Source: Streptomyces sp. SLBN-31 (GTDB lineage: Bacteria > Actinomycetota > Actinomycetes > Streptomycetales > Streptomycetaceae). Taken from it: a DNA stretch of 64,000 nucleotides. The stretch spans positions 1,054,001 to 1,118,000 of the forward strand of contig NZ_VFNC01000002.1 in NCBI RefSeq assembly GCF_006715395.1. Reading direction: 5' to 3'. A program made the translations under genes and the position numbers. The notes below the pieces were generated by a model. The model did no database searches, had not been told where the DNA came from, and was given only the letters and a program-made list of their open reading frames with translations. Below, piece by piece: positions 1 to 8,198 of the stretch; position 1 is the stretch's first letter; every line of letters starts with the position of its first letter.

Positions 1-165
1 GGAGCCGGTGCCGACCACGAAGCGTCCGGCGCGGCGGTGCGCGACGTTCAGGGCCGCCACCTTGGGGGTGAGCTCGCCGGCGACGGAGGTGACGGTGCGC
101 GAGTAGGAGTCGAGCGCGGCCTGCTCCTCGCCGGAGCGGTCGGGCCCGGAAAGTGTCTCGGCCAC
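1..165 (-). CDS. Trypsin-like (HtrA/DegP-type) serine protease, N-terminal fragment
   Basis: The gene runs off the left edge, so only the first 55 codons are visible. The frame starts at a GTG (163-165) with GGAAAGG just upstream and stays open to base 1. The protein begins VAETLSGPDRSGEEQAALDS and continues YSRTVTSVAGELTPKVAAL, then a basic, glycine-rich stretch (HRRAGRFVVGTGS). That layout, a short acidic start, a conserved V-x-P-x-V helix and then a turn into the first protease strand, is typical of the start of S1C proteases. These degrade or refold damaged proteins, often in the cell envelope. No catalytic residue lies in the window and no signal peptide is seen, so the family call is an inference from the N-terminus only. 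Confidence 0.55.
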   Translation of the reverse strand, partial: MAETLSGPDRSGEEQAALDSYSRTVTSVAGELTPKVAALNVAHRRAGRFVVGTGS

Positions 166-273
166 GAGTCGGCCTTTCCGCTTGCCCAAGAGGCTGGGAT
201 TACATGCTTACACCCCTGCCTCGGCAGACGGACCGGACTTCGCTGCGGGCTGACGCCCGCCCGCCGCACATGA

Positions 274-1374
274 TCAGCGGGGGCCCGGTCCCGTCCCCCG
301 CGAGGTGCGCAGTGTGCCGATCGTCCTCAGCAGGCGGTCGGCGGGGGCGCGCAGCTCGGGGTGGGCGTTGACGGTGTTCCGCAGGCCGCGCACCGGCCGG
401 CGCCACAACTGGTGGGCCGTCGCCACGGGGTGGGGGCGGCTGGCGAAGCCCTCCGACACGCGCAGCTCGCGGGTCTTGAGCCAGTCCTTGTACTCCTTGT
501 CGCCGCGGCCGAGGTCCATGAGCGTCACCCCGTGGCGGGCCGCCGCCTCGGCGGTGCGCAGGTGCATCATCAGGCCGGGCGAGTAGTAGTGCAGTTCGGG
601 GTCGTAGGCGGTGAACCAGGCCGCGAGCACGGTGCGCGATCTCGGCCCGAAGTGGGCGGCGACCGGGCGGTCCCCGGCGTAGAGGACGGACAGCACCCCG
701 GTGAAGTGGGGCTCCCGGACCTGGAACAGGTGGTTCACCAGGTCGACGATCCACGGCTTGGAGAAACGGTCCATCCGTCCCGTTCTGCGGTACTGGGCGG
801 ACTTCCACTGCATGAGCCGGCGCAGCATCCGCGGATCGCGCTCGTCGAACTCGAAGCGCACCTCGCCGACGTCACGGCCGAGGCGGCGTTCCTTCTTCAG
901 CGTGGTCTTGGCGAGCCCCGGATAGGCGCCGCGCAGCCACTGGGCGTAGCCGCTGGGGTCGGGCTTGAGGTCGACGACCGGGGAGGCGAACGTCCCCGTG
1001 ACATGTCTGCCGAACGGTTTCTGTTCCGCGACGAGGTGATCGAACTCGAAGACGGACAGCCCGCACGCCTTCAGCAGTTCCTGGGCGTCCCAGGTGAACC
1101 CGGGGCGGTGCACGAGGGCCTGGCAGTCGGACAGGCCGAGACCGACGGCCCGGCCGACGCCGAAGGGGTTGCGCTCGTACGGGAAGAACCCGGCCGGGGC
1201 GCCGCCCTCGCGCAGCACGGCGATGCGCGCACCGGATCGGCACCGGCCGACGCCGAGGGCGAACTCGGGCGCCAGAAAGGGGTTGGAGTACTCCGGCGAC
1301 TCGTCCATGGCCCGGTGCCAGGCTTCGCGCAGTGAGGCGTTCAGTTCGTGGGCTCTGTGGATCGTGACGTCCAC
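274..1374 (-). CDS. GNAT/FemAB-like acyltransferase (BioF2-like, CelD/BcsL type)
   Basis: A 366-residue soluble protein with the double-GNAT shape of the BioF2-like/FemAB group. The N-terminal half carries the conserved FLAPEF and GFFPYERNPFG region; the C-terminal half carries PVAAHFG, a YDPELHYYSPGLMMHL segment and LMDLGRGDKEYKDWL (about residues 235-305), which matches the acyl-CoA domain of CelD-type proteins. Family members transfer acyl or aminoacyl groups in cellulose, capsule or envelope assembly; the substrate here is unknown. The start is a GTG at 1374 with GGAAGG upstream at a rather long distance. It is transcribed alone toward the protease fragment, with 632 bases of apparently non-coding sequence upstream. 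Confidence 0.8.
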   Translation of the reverse strand: MDVTIHRAHELNASLREAWHRAMDESPEYSNPFLAPEFALGVGRCRSGARIAVLREGGAPAGFFPYERNPFGVGRAVGLGLSDCQALVHRPGFTWDAQELLKACGLSVFEFDHLVAEQKPFGRHVTGTFASPVVDLKPDPSGYAQWLRGAYPGLAKTTLKKERRLGRDVGEVRFEFDERDPRMLRRLMQWKSAQYRRTGRMDRFSKPWIVDLVNHLFQVREPHFTGVLSVLYAGDRPVAAHFGPRSRTVLAAWFTAYDPELHYYSPGLMMHLRTAEAAARHGVTLMDLGRGDKEYKDWLKTRELRVSEGFASRPHPVATAHQLWRRPVRGLRNTVNAHPELRAPADRLLRTIGTLRTSRGTGPGPR

Positions 1375-2007
1375 TTCAGATCAACCGTCCTTCCACAGGC
1401 TCCGCGAGGAACGCGCCGACGGCGACGCAGGCCGGATGGGCGGGTGACCTTCTGTTCATGGATCGCATCGGCGATCGCTCCCCCGTGACGTCCCCCCATG
1501 ACGCGCTGTCCGCGTCCTACCGCTCAATTCAGTATCAGCCGATTCCACGCTGTGTACACGCTCGTTTCGCGATTGACCCTTCCGGTCGCGAACTGTCCGA
1601 CGTGGATCAAACCTCGCGAAACAGTACGCATGTTGTCAAGAGCGCCTGCCCCGGCACAGGTCGGTGATGCGCCACCCACCGGGCCGCTCGCGTCACCGGT
1701 GTTCACAGGGCCACCGGCCGTCCGCCGCGTGCACGCAGGCGGAGCGAGGCGAGGGTGCCGCAGAGCAGGGCGGTGCCGAGGGTCGGCTTCGCCGCCTCGG
1801 AGGCCGCGGGCCGTTTCGCGCCGGGCCCCCTCGATCCTCGGGGCCGCCGCGGGCAGTTGCCGCAGAGCGCGCTCCCCGGCCACAACAGGCTCGCGCCCTG
1901 GCTGGACCTTCCGCTGGACCTGGGCGCAGAGTTCGAGGCCGACCTGGAGGACATCCTGCACCTGGTGGAGGCGGCCGCGCGCAAGCGCCCCAGGGGGTGA
2001 GGAAGTC
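1375..2007. other. Gene-poor stretch with a possible gene remnant
   Basis: No convincing gene lies here. Bases 1450-1640 are less GC-rich than the surroundings and probably hold the promoter of the acetyltransferase; a small perfect dyad GATCGC-ATCG-GCGATC sits at 1461-1476. At the other end, plus-strand bases about 1880-2000 read as a protein-like tail (LAPWLDLPLDLGAEFEADLE, ending ARKRPRG then a stop), with no plausible start or matching upstream body. That could be the C-terminal remnant of a lost gene, but I do not recognise the family. Confidence 0.3.
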
Positions 2008-2700
2008 CTACTCCGCGCGCACCGCCCGCACCCAGACGCCGTCCTCCGTGAGGTACTCGTCCACCCGCAGGCCGGCCTCCGCCAATGCCTCCTCGAACTG
2101 CTCCTTGGTCAGGGGCCGGGTCAGGAAGGTGTGGGTCCAGGTGGCGTCCGGGAACACGTACTCCGCGTGAACCGAGTTCACTCCGTCGCCGACCGGTTCC
2201 GCCGAGACGATCCGTACCGTGTAGCCGCTGGGGTCGACGCGTTCGCGGGGCACGTTCGTGTGCCAGTCTGCGCCCTCGCGCTGGATCAGCACACGGCCGC
2301 CGGGGCCGAGATGCCGTACGCAGGTGCGCAGCAGCGCCCGGCGCACCTCGGGGTCACCCGCGTGCACCAGGAACGACGCGAGCAGCACGGCGTCGAAGGT
2401 CTCCCCCAGGTCCAGTTCCTCGATGGGCGCGCATATCGTGCGCGCCCCGCGGACCCGGGCGAGCATCTCCGGCGACTCGTCCACCGCCGTCACGGCGAAG
2501 CCGCGCTCCAGCAGTGGACGGGTCACCCGCCCCACGCCGCAGCCGAGTTCCAGGATGCGCGCCCCTTGCGGCACGGCCGCGGCGACGACGTCGGGCTCCT
2601 CCCGCGCCGGTAAGCGCGCGTACAGCTCCACCGCGCATCCGTCCGGCGTGATCGCACCGGGCCCCGTCCCCCGGTGCCCCGTTCGCATGTTCAGCGCCAT
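2008..2700 (-). CDS. Class I SAM-dependent methyltransferase
   Basis: A 230-residue protein with a Rossmann methyltransferase fold. The SAM-binding motif I is ILELGCGVGRVTRPL (about residues 47-61), followed by the acidic end of strand beta2 (VTAVDESPEML) and motif IV-like FDAVLLASFLVHAGD. The C-terminal third, including YVFPDATWTHTFLTRPLT, contains beta strands and resembles UbiE/COQ5-like small-molecule methyltransferases. The substrate cannot be told. The gene is read from ATG at 2700 (a second ATG is at 2688) and has a divergent glycerophosphodiesterase next to it; no clear Shine-Dalgarno is present, so the start is uncertain by four codons. Confidence 0.8.
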   Translation of the reverse strand: MALNMRTGHRGTGPGAITPDGCAVELYARLPAREEPDVVAAAVPQGARILELGCGVGRVTRPLLERGFAVTAVDESPEMLARVRGARTICAPIEELDLGETFDAVLLASFLVHAGDPEVRRALLRTCVRHLGPGGRVLIQREGADWHTNVPRERVDPSGYTVRIVSAEPVGDGVNSVHAEYVFPDATWTHTFLTRPLTKEQFEEALAEAGLRVDEYLTEDGVWVRAVRAE

Positions 2701-2850
2701 GCCGTTCCAACGAAGCCCCGCCCGCCGCCGTTCCCTTCGGCCTGCAAGCGTTTTCGGACATTCACGGCCCCGTCATGTCGGGGCCGTTGAGCTCGGCGCC
2801 GGCGGCACTAGCGTCTGCGGACGGCCCGACCCGACACGAGTGAGGTAGTG

Positions 2851-3954
2851 ATGTCCACAAGACGCGTCCTCGCCGGCCTGGCGCTGGCTCCGCTGTTCGC
2901 TCTCCCGGTGGCCGCTCACGCCACGCCCTACGACGGCACCCCCGCACCGCACCCGAAGAGCCGGTTCGACCTGCAGGCCCACCGCGGCGGCATCGGCATG
3001 ACGACCGAGGAGTCCCTCGCGGGGTTCGCCAAGGCGATGCGGCTCGGTGTGTCCACCCTGGAACTGGACACGCACATCACCAAGGACGAGAAGGTCGTCG
3101 TCACCCACGACCGGCAGGTCAGCTCCGTCAAGTGCCGTGACACGGCACCGGTCACCCCGGGCGATCCGGTGTACCCGTACGTCGGCAAGTACATCAAGGA
3201 CCTGACGCTGGCCCAGGTCAAGACGATGGACTGCGGTTACCAGCAGCTCCCCGGCTTCCCCGACCAGGAGGTGGTCAAGGGCAACCGGATGGCCGAGCTG
3301 AAGGACGTCCTGAGCCTGGTCAGGAGCTACCACGCGTGGGGTCTGAAGCTGAACATCGAGACCAAGGTGGAGGCGGGCGCGCCCGAGGAGACGGCTCCGC
3401 GCGAGCTGTTCGTGCGCCGGGTGTACGAGGAGATCCACCGATCCGGCATCGAACGCCAGGTCACCATCGAGTCCTTCGACTGGGGCGCGCTGAAGGCCAT
3501 GCACCGGCTGGCTCCCAGGTGGCCGCTGGTCGCCCTGACCAACTACGACTTCCTCCAGGTGGGCAAGCCCGGCGCCTCGCCGTGGCTCGGCGGCATCGAC
3601 GCCGACGACTACGGCGGCGACTTCGTCAGGGCCGCCGCGACGATTCCCGGCGTACGCGCCCTCTCCCCCAACTACGGCTTCCCGCAGACCGGCAAGGTCG
3701 GCGACGCCGGCTTCCGCTTCTACTCGGACCGGGCGATGGTCCGCGAGGCCCATGCGCGCGGGCTGAAGGTCGTTCCGTGGACCTGCGACGACCCGGCCAC
3801 CGTCGAGGCCCTCATGGACATGGGTGTCGACGGCGTCATCACGAACCACCCCGATCACGTCCGACAGCTCATGGCCGACCGCGGCATGCGCCTGCCGAGG
3901 CCCTACGAGCCGCACCGGTCCGCCGCTGCCGGGCACACCGACAGCGCAACGTGA
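2851..3954 (+). CDS. Secreted glycerophosphodiester phosphodiesterase
   Basis: A 367-residue GDPD-family enzyme that hydrolyses glycerophosphodiesters to glycerol-3-phosphate and an alcohol. A signal peptide is clear (RR, then LAGLALAPLFALPVAAHATP), so it acts outside the cell. The TIM-barrel catalytic set is visible: QAHRGG at about residue 43, LELDTHITKDEKVVVTHDRQ at about 70-90, and the late WTCDDP and GVDGVITNHPD motifs. The protein probably starts at ATG 2851 rather than GTG 2848, with GTGAGG upstream. A single-gene unit; such enzymes are often phosphate-starvation genes, but I saw no clear PHO box. Confidence 0.88.
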   Translation: MSTRRVLAGLALAPLFALPVAAHATPYDGTPAPHPKSRFDLQAHRGGIGMTTEESLAGFAKAMRLGVSTLELDTHITKDEKVVVTHDRQVSSVKCRDTAPVTPGDPVYPYVGKYIKDLTLAQVKTMDCGYQQLPGFPDQEVVKGNRMAELKDVLSLVRSYHAWGLKLNIETKVEAGAPEETAPRELFVRRVYEEIHRSGIERQVTIESFDWGALKAMHRLAPRWPLVALTNYDFLQVGKPGASPWLGGIDADDYGGDFVRAAATIPGVRALSPNYGFPQTGKVGDAGFRFYSDRAMVREAHARGLKVVPWTCDDPATVEALMDMGVDGVITNHPDHVRQLMADRGMRLPRPYEPHRSAAAGHTDSAT

Positions 3955-3986
3955 TCGCCGCCGGGGAGCGGATCCGAGCCGCGGTC

Positions 3987-4328
3987 TCAGTCGTGCGGTG
4001 CCTGGCCGCTCACCCGGTGGTCCGCGTGACTGAGCGCCTCCAGGACGAGACGGCGCAGGTGCCCGTCGCTGAGGCGGTAGTGGATGTGCCGGCCCTCCCG
4101 GCGCGTGTCGACGAGGCCGGCCAGGCGCAGCTTCGCCAGGTGCTGACTGACCGCGGTGCGTGAGGCGTCGGTGTGCTCGGTGAGCGTCCCGACGTCCGAC
4201 TCGCCCTGCGCCAGCAGCCACAGCAGATGCAGCCGGGTGGCGTCCGAGAGCATCGCGAAGACCCCGGTCGCCTCGGCCAGTCGTGCGCTGTCCGGGGTCC
4301 GCAGATGCGCACCGGATGCAGTTGACAT
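3987..4328 (-). CDS. ArsR/SmtB-family metal-sensing repressor with an alpha5 D-x-H-x10-H-x2-H site
   Basis: A winged-helix ArsR repressor of about 113 residues. The recognition helix region is ASRTAVSQHLAKLRLAGLV, followed by the wing TRREGRHIHYRL. The last helix reads DGHLRRLVLEALSHADH: Asp, then His two later, ten residues, His, two residues, His. This exact D-x-H-x10-H-x2-H spacing is the alpha5 site of the SmtB/CzrA/NmtR group that binds Zn, Co or Ni. ATG 4328 is preferred, since GGGACG lies upstream; ATG 4346 is an in-frame alternative without a ribosome site. It faces an MFS gene across a long perfect dyad (4415-4448), so it very likely represses both. The metal identity is inferred, not shown. 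Confidence 0.88.
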   Translation of the reverse strand: MSTASGAHLRTPDSARLAEATGVFAMLSDATRLHLLWLLAQGESDVGTLTEHTDASRTAVSQHLAKLRLAGLVDTRREGRHIHYRLSDGHLRRLVLEALSHADHRVSGQAPHD

Positions 4329-4414
4329 GGGGTCGCGTCCCGACATGGGAACAGCGTAGAGGCACCGCGGCCCGGCACGGGCAGAGCCGTCGACGCAGCC
4401 GCGGCTCCCCTTCC

Positions 4415-4448
4415 AGCCATCATGTGCGCAGATGCGCACATGATGGCT
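4415..4448. promoter_or_regulatory. Perfect 16-2-16 inverted repeat, probable ArsR operator
   Basis: The arm AGCCATCATGTGCGCA is followed by GA and then by its exact reverse complement. This enlarges the 12-2-12 plan known for SmtB/ArsR metal operators. It sits between the two divergent starts, 87 bases upstream of the ArsR ATG and 51 bases upstream of the MFS ATG, so it can control both promoters. A TACACT hexamer at 4448-4453 may be the -10 box of the MFS gene. Confidence 0.8.
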
Positions 4449-4498
4449 ACACTGGCCGTTCCGAGCCGACGCACGCCCTCGCGCCCAGGAGCCGCCGC

Positions 4499-5785
4499 AT
4501 GCTCGCCGTCCTGCGCAACCGCACCTACCGCCACCTCTTCACCGCACAGGTGATCGCCCTGGTCGGCACCGGGCTGGCGACCGTGGCCCTCGGGCTGCTG
4601 GCGTACGACATCGCGGGCGGCGACGCCGGCTCGGTGCTCGGCACCGCCCTCGCGATCAAGATGGTGGCCTACGTCCTGATCGCACCGGCGATCGGCGCGG
4701 TCGCCGACCGGCTGCCGCGCCGGGCCCTGATGGTCACCGCCGATCTGACCCGGGCCGGGGTCGCGCTGCTGCTGCCGTTCGTGGACCAGGTCTGGCAGGT
4801 GTACGCCCTGGTCTTCCTGCTGCAGTCGGCCTCGGCCGCGTTCACCCCGGCCTTCCAGGCGGTCATCCCCGACGTGCTGCCCGGGGAGCGCGACTACACC
4901 CAGGCTCTGTCGCTGTCCCGGCTCGCCTACGACCTGGAGAGCCTGTTCTCCCCCGCGCTCGCCGCGGCCCTGCTGACCGTGGTCACCTACAACTGGCTGT
5001 TCACCGGTACCGTGCTGGGCTTCCTCGCGTCGGCCGCGCTCGTGGTCTCCGTACTGCTGCCGAAACCGGCCGCCACCGGCTCCGCGCGACCCGGCCGCGG
5101 CCACGCCAGGGCCACCGCGGGCACCCGGCTCTTCTTCGCCGTACCGCAGCTGCGCGCGCTGCTCGCCCTGAACCTCGCGGTCGCGGCCGCGAGCGCGATG
5201 GTGACCGTCAACTCCGTCGTCTACGTGCGTGACGTGCTGGACCGGCCGGCCGGCGCCGTGCCTCTCGCGCTGGGCGCGTACGGCGCGGGGTCGATGGCCG
5301 TGGCGATCGCGCTGCCCCGCGTGCTGGAGAAGGTTCCCGAGCGTGCCGTGATGCTGCGCGGGGCCCTGCTGCTCGGCCTCGTCTTCGCGGGGCTCGGCGC
5401 CATCACTGCGGCGGGGAGCGGGAGTTGGCGCTGGCCCGCCCTGCTGGTGGTCTGGGCGGCCTTCGGCGCCGCCTGCTCGATGGTGCTCACGCCCACCGGA
5501 CGGCTCGTGCGTCGCGCCGCGCCGGCCGAGGAACGTACAGCGGCGTTCGCGGCCCAGTTCTCGCTCTCGCACAGCTGCTGGCTGCTCACCTATCCCCTGG
5601 CGGGGTGGCTCGGCACGGTGGCCGGCCTGCAGACGGCCGTCGTCGTGCTCGGCGGGATCGCGCTGGCCGCCTCCGCGGGCGCGGCGCGATTGTGGCCGTC
5701 GCCTCGCCCGGCCACCGTCGGGTACGGCCCCGCCGCATCGTCCCGTCCGCTCACCACCGCAACCCGCGTGGCCCACGACCGCTGA
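4499..5785 (+). CDS. MFS efflux transporter, probable target of the metal-sensing ArsR
   Basis: A 428-residue major facilitator protein of about 12 membrane helices, beginning MLAVLRNRTYRHLFTAQVIA, the usual start of the MFS group related to enterobactin exporters. The helix 2-3 loop motif AVADRLPRRALMV is intact. The start is ATG 4499 with AGGAG eight bases upstream; the longer open frame upstream crosses the operator and is unlikely. Divergent pairing with an ArsR that has a complete transition-metal site suggests export of Ni, Co or Zn, or of a metal chelate; NreB-type nickel exporters are also MFS proteins. No histidine-rich tail is present, so the substrate stays open. Confidence 0.82.
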   Translation: MLAVLRNRTYRHLFTAQVIALVGTGLATVALGLLAYDIAGGDAGSVLGTALAIKMVAYVLIAPAIGAVADRLPRRALMVTADLTRAGVALLLPFVDQVWQVYALVFLLQSASAAFTPAFQAVIPDVLPGERDYTQALSLSRLAYDLESLFSPALAAALLTVVTYNWLFTGTVLGFLASAALVVSVLLPKPAATGSARPGRGHARATAGTRLFFAVPQLRALLALNLAVAAASAMVTVNSVVYVRDVLDRPAGAVPLALGAYGAGSMAVAIALPRVLEKVPERAVMLRGALLLGLVFAGLGAITAAGSGSWRWPALLVVWAAFGAACSMVLTPTGRLVRRAAPAEERTAAFAAQFSLSHSCWLLTYPLAGWLGTVAGLQTAVVVLGGIALAASAGAARLWPSPRPATVGYGPAASSRPLTTATRVAHDR

Positions 5786-5797
5786 GAGGTCCCGGGC

Positions 5798-7507
5798 TCA
5801 GGGCGCGGAGTCCTTCTTGTCGCTCGCCGCCGCGTAGGCCTGGGCCGGGGTCATGGCGACGCCGTTGATCTCGACGGTCTTGTACGGGCTGACCTTCGCG
5901 CAGGTCTTGGCCTTGTCGGCGGTCTGGGCATGTGCGTCGGAGACGGCCGCGTGCGTGTCGGCGGGCGCCGCCGACGAGCCGCCCGAGGAACCGTACGCCG
6001 TACCGGAGGGCCAGTCGCCGCCGATGACCAGGACCACGCCGGCCGCGGTGCCCTGCGTCAGGTGCGAAGCGGGCAGCCCCAGCGCGGCGGCGACGGTCTG
6101 GGCCTGGGCCTTCTGTCCGGGCCCGTAGGTGATCGTCGTCCTCGACGACCGGGTGGGGGCGTTGCCCGAGGTGGTGCCGGAACCGAAGCCCTTGGCGAGG
6201 AGCGCGTCGGCGACGACCGAGGCACGTCCGCCGGTGGTGGTGCCGTTCTCCACCTCCACGGCGACCTCGGAGGCCGGCACCGTGGCCGCGGCGGACGCGG
6301 ACGGTGAGGCGGACGCCTTCTTCTTGCCGCCGGTCAGCGACTGGTCGTTGACGATGGCGTCGAACAGGGCCTTAGCGGCGGCCGCGGGCACGACACGGTT
6401 GGCGTCGGCCGGGTCGGCCCCGGTCTGCATGGTGGTGAACGTCATCCGCTTGGAGGGGACCTTGTTCAGGTCGGTCGCGAGGTCGACCAGTTTCGAGACG
6501 CTGCCCAGACCGGTGTCCACGGTCAGCGCCTTGGTGGCCGCGTCGGCGAGAGAGTACACCTTGGCCGGGTTCTCCAGCGTGCCCGCGCTCTTGAACTTGC
6601 GGATCATGGCGCTGAGGAAGAGGTGCTGGGAGACGGTGCGGCCCAGGTCGCTGCCGTCGCCGAAGCCGTGCCGGGAGCGGACGAACTCCAGCGCCGCGTC
6701 CCCCTTGAGGGTGTGGGTGCCCTTGGCGAGCTTGAGGTGCGAGTAGGTGTCGTAGACGTTGTCGCTGACGCACACCGACACACCGCCCACCGCGTCGGAC
6801 ATCTTCACCACGCCCGAGAAGTCCAGCATCACGAAGTGGTCGACGGTGATGCCGGTGAGGTCGTGGACGGTCTTGACCTGGCAGGCCGGGCCGTACTGCA
6901 GGGCGCTGTTGATCTGCCCGTAGTAACCGGCCGTGGACTGGCCGCTGTCGGGGTCCTTGCAGGCGGGGACCCGGGTCATGGTGTCGCGGGGGATGCTCAT
7001 CACGGTGGCGTTGGAGCGGTCGGCGGAGACGTGCACCAGCATCTCCACGTCCGCGTTGTGCCCGACGGTCGACTTCGCCGAGCCGCAGCCGCCGCCCAGC
7101 TTGCAGTCGGCGGCGTTGTTCCGGCCGTCCGAGCCGATCACCAGGATGTTGATCGGGGTCCGCCCGAAGGCGTCCGCCTTCTCCTTGCCGCCGGCACCGT
7201 CGTCGAGGGCGACGCTGTTGATGTTGCCGTTGAGGTGCTCGTACAGCCAGGCGCCGGCGCCCGCGATGACGAGGACCAGCCCCGAGACGGTGAAGAGGGC
7301 TATGCGGGCCAGCCGCCTGCGGCGGGCGACGGGTTTGGCCCGGCGCCCCGCGCGGCGTCCCCGTGTCTGGGCCGCCCGCCGGGCGGCCGCCCGGCCGCCG
7401 GGGGCGAGGTCGGACGCGTCGTCACCGGTCTCCCGCTGCCGGGGGACTCCGGCCGTCCGGCTGCGGGTGCCCGTACGGCCGCGGGTTTCGCCCCAGGGGT
7501 CGCTCAA
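5798..7507 (-). CDS. LCP (LytR-CpsA-Psr) family protein with LytR_C domain
   Basis: A 569-residue membrane-anchored LCP protein, a family that attaches teichoic acids, capsule or other glycopolymers to peptidoglycan. A basic, disordered cytoplasmic part leads into one membrane helix (IALFTVSGLVLVIAGAGAWL, about residues 69-88). The LCP domain follows, with LVIGSDGRNN, DVEMLVHVSADRSNATVMS, IPRDTMTR and FVRSRHGFGDGSDLGR, including the arginines that bind the lipid phosphate. A LytR_C domain lies at about 405-500, after a Ser/Ala linker. I prefer the TTG at 7507, which has GGGAG six bases upstream; GTG 7579 would add 24 residues but lacks a ribosome site. Confidence 0.88.
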   Translation of the reverse strand: MSDPWGETRGRTGTRSRTAGVPRQRETGDDASDLAPGGRAAARRAAQTRGRRAGRRAKPVARRRRLARIALFTVSGLVLVIAGAGAWLYEHLNGNINSVALDDGAGGKEKADAFGRTPINILVIGSDGRNNAADCKLGGGCGSAKSTVGHNADVEMLVHVSADRSNATVMSIPRDTMTRVPACKDPDSGQSTAGYYGQINSALQYGPACQVKTVHDLTGITVDHFVMLDFSGVVKMSDAVGGVSVCVSDNVYDTYSHLKLAKGTHTLKGDAALEFVRSRHGFGDGSDLGRTVSQHLFLSAMIRKFKSAGTLENPAKVYSLADAATKALTVDTGLGSVSKLVDLATDLNKVPSKRMTFTTMQTGADPADANRVVPAAAAKALFDAIVNDQSLTGGKKKASASPSASAAATVPASEVAVEVENGTTTGGRASVVADALLAKGFGSGTTSGNAPTRSSRTTITYGPGQKAQAQTVAAALGLPASHLTQGTAAGVVLVIGGDWPSGTAYGSSGGSSAAPADTHAAVSDAHAQTADKAKTCAKVSPYKTVEINGVAMTPAQAYAAASDKKDSAP

Positions 7508-7608
7508 GTCCCACTCCCTACGCTGTGGCCGACGCCAACCGTCCCGGCGCGACGACCGGGCGGCGGGCGACCGCCCCACACGTCAGGGCGCACCCCACGG
7601 ATTGGATG

Positions 7609-7633
7609 ATTGCGCAATATAGCAACCGTTGCT
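7609..7633. promoter_or_regulatory. Two adjacent palindromes upstream of the LCP gene
   Basis: ATTGCGCAAT (7609-7618) and AGCAAC-C-GTTGCT (7621-7633) lie two bases apart in an AT-richer patch about 100 bases upstream of the LCP start. Both contain TTGC/GCAA half-sites like those near the neighbouring ArsR gene, so they may belong to the same regulator or to an unknown one acting on the LCP gene. Confidence 0.4.
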
Positions 7634-7727
7634 GAGCCCGCCCGTGGCCGGGATCACATCCCCGCCTGCGCGTTCGATGTCCCGGCCACGACGGTCGAGG
7701 TGGCGGCGCGCTCGTCCGCGGCGGACG

Positions 7728-8078
7728 TCACGCCGGCGGCTTCGCCGCCCCCTGCGTGGCCCGCAGATCCGCGAGCAGTTCCGCCTGCCCGGCCAGCACC
7801 CCGGAAAGGATCGTCCGCGCCACCCGCAACAGTTCGGCCACCTCCGGACTGGTCAGCGAGTAGTACACGGTCGAGCCCTCCTTGCGGGTCACGACCAGGT
7901 TCGCCCGCCGCAGCACCGCGAGCTGCTGGGACAGATGCGCGGGTTCGATGCCCACCTCGGGCAGCATCTCCGCGACCGCGTGCTCCCGTTCGCTGAGGAG
8001 TTCCAGCACGCGGATGCGTGCCGGGTGCCCGAGGGTTTTGAAGAACTCGGCCTTCAGCTGGTACAGCGGCGTACTCAC
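7728..8078 (-). CDS. ArsR-family winged-helix regulator without metal or cysteine sites
   Basis: A 116-residue ArsR/SmtB-fold protein: KTLGHPARIRVLELLSERE, recognition helix EPAHLSQQLAVLRRANLVV, wing TRKEGSTVYYSL. It contains no cysteine at all and no His/Asp pattern in the last helix, so it is neither a typical metal sensor nor a BigR/SqrR-type persulfide sensor; its signal is unknown. It lies 120 bases downstream of a SulP / PNPOx / ATPase operon on the same strand and has an AATT-N12-AATT element in its own promoter that resembles one in the SulP promoter. It therefore probably regulates itself and that operon. Confidence 0.88.
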   Translation of the reverse strand: MSTPLYQLKAEFFKTLGHPARIRVLELLSEREHAVAEMLPEVGIEPAHLSQQLAVLRRANLVVTRKEGSTVYYSLTSPEVAELLRVARTILSGVLAGQAELLADLRATQGAAKPPA

Positions 8079-8140
8079 CGTGCCGTCTCCTCCACCCGCC
8101 CAACAGGTCGAACCGCCGATTCCGGCGGTACGACATCATC

Positions 8141-8160
8141 AATTATCGACTTTAGCAATT
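8141..8160. promoter_or_regulatory. Candidate autoregulatory site of the ArsR gene
   Basis: A 20-base AT-rich element of the form AATT-N12-AATT with TTTAGCAATT as right half, 63 bases upstream of the ArsR start. Aligned without gaps to the core of the element before sulP (10806-10825), the outer AATT blocks and the GC of the right half-site match. Confidence 0.45.
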
Positions 8161-8198
8161 ACCGATTGTCATGTGACGATCATCGTCGGCCGCTCCGG

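Noticed and set aside
181..260. Possible tRNA-like or hairpin element before the protease fragment
   Set aside because: Only a short GCGGGC-TGAC-GCCCGC hairpin is present; no cloverleaf or conserved tRNA T-loop.
361..1335. Long plus-strand open frame opposite the acetyltransferase gene
   Set aside because: High-GC shadow frame: no domains, biased composition, and the opposite strand encodes a clear BioF2-like protein.
2773..4365. 530-residue minus-strand frame across the glycerophosphodiesterase gene
   Set aside because: It is antisense to a well-formed secreted GDPD; no recognisable motif.
4347..4439. Longer start for the metal-sensing ArsR (ATG at 4439)
   Set aside because: It would translate part of the operator dyad and has no ribosome site; family length fits the start at 4328.
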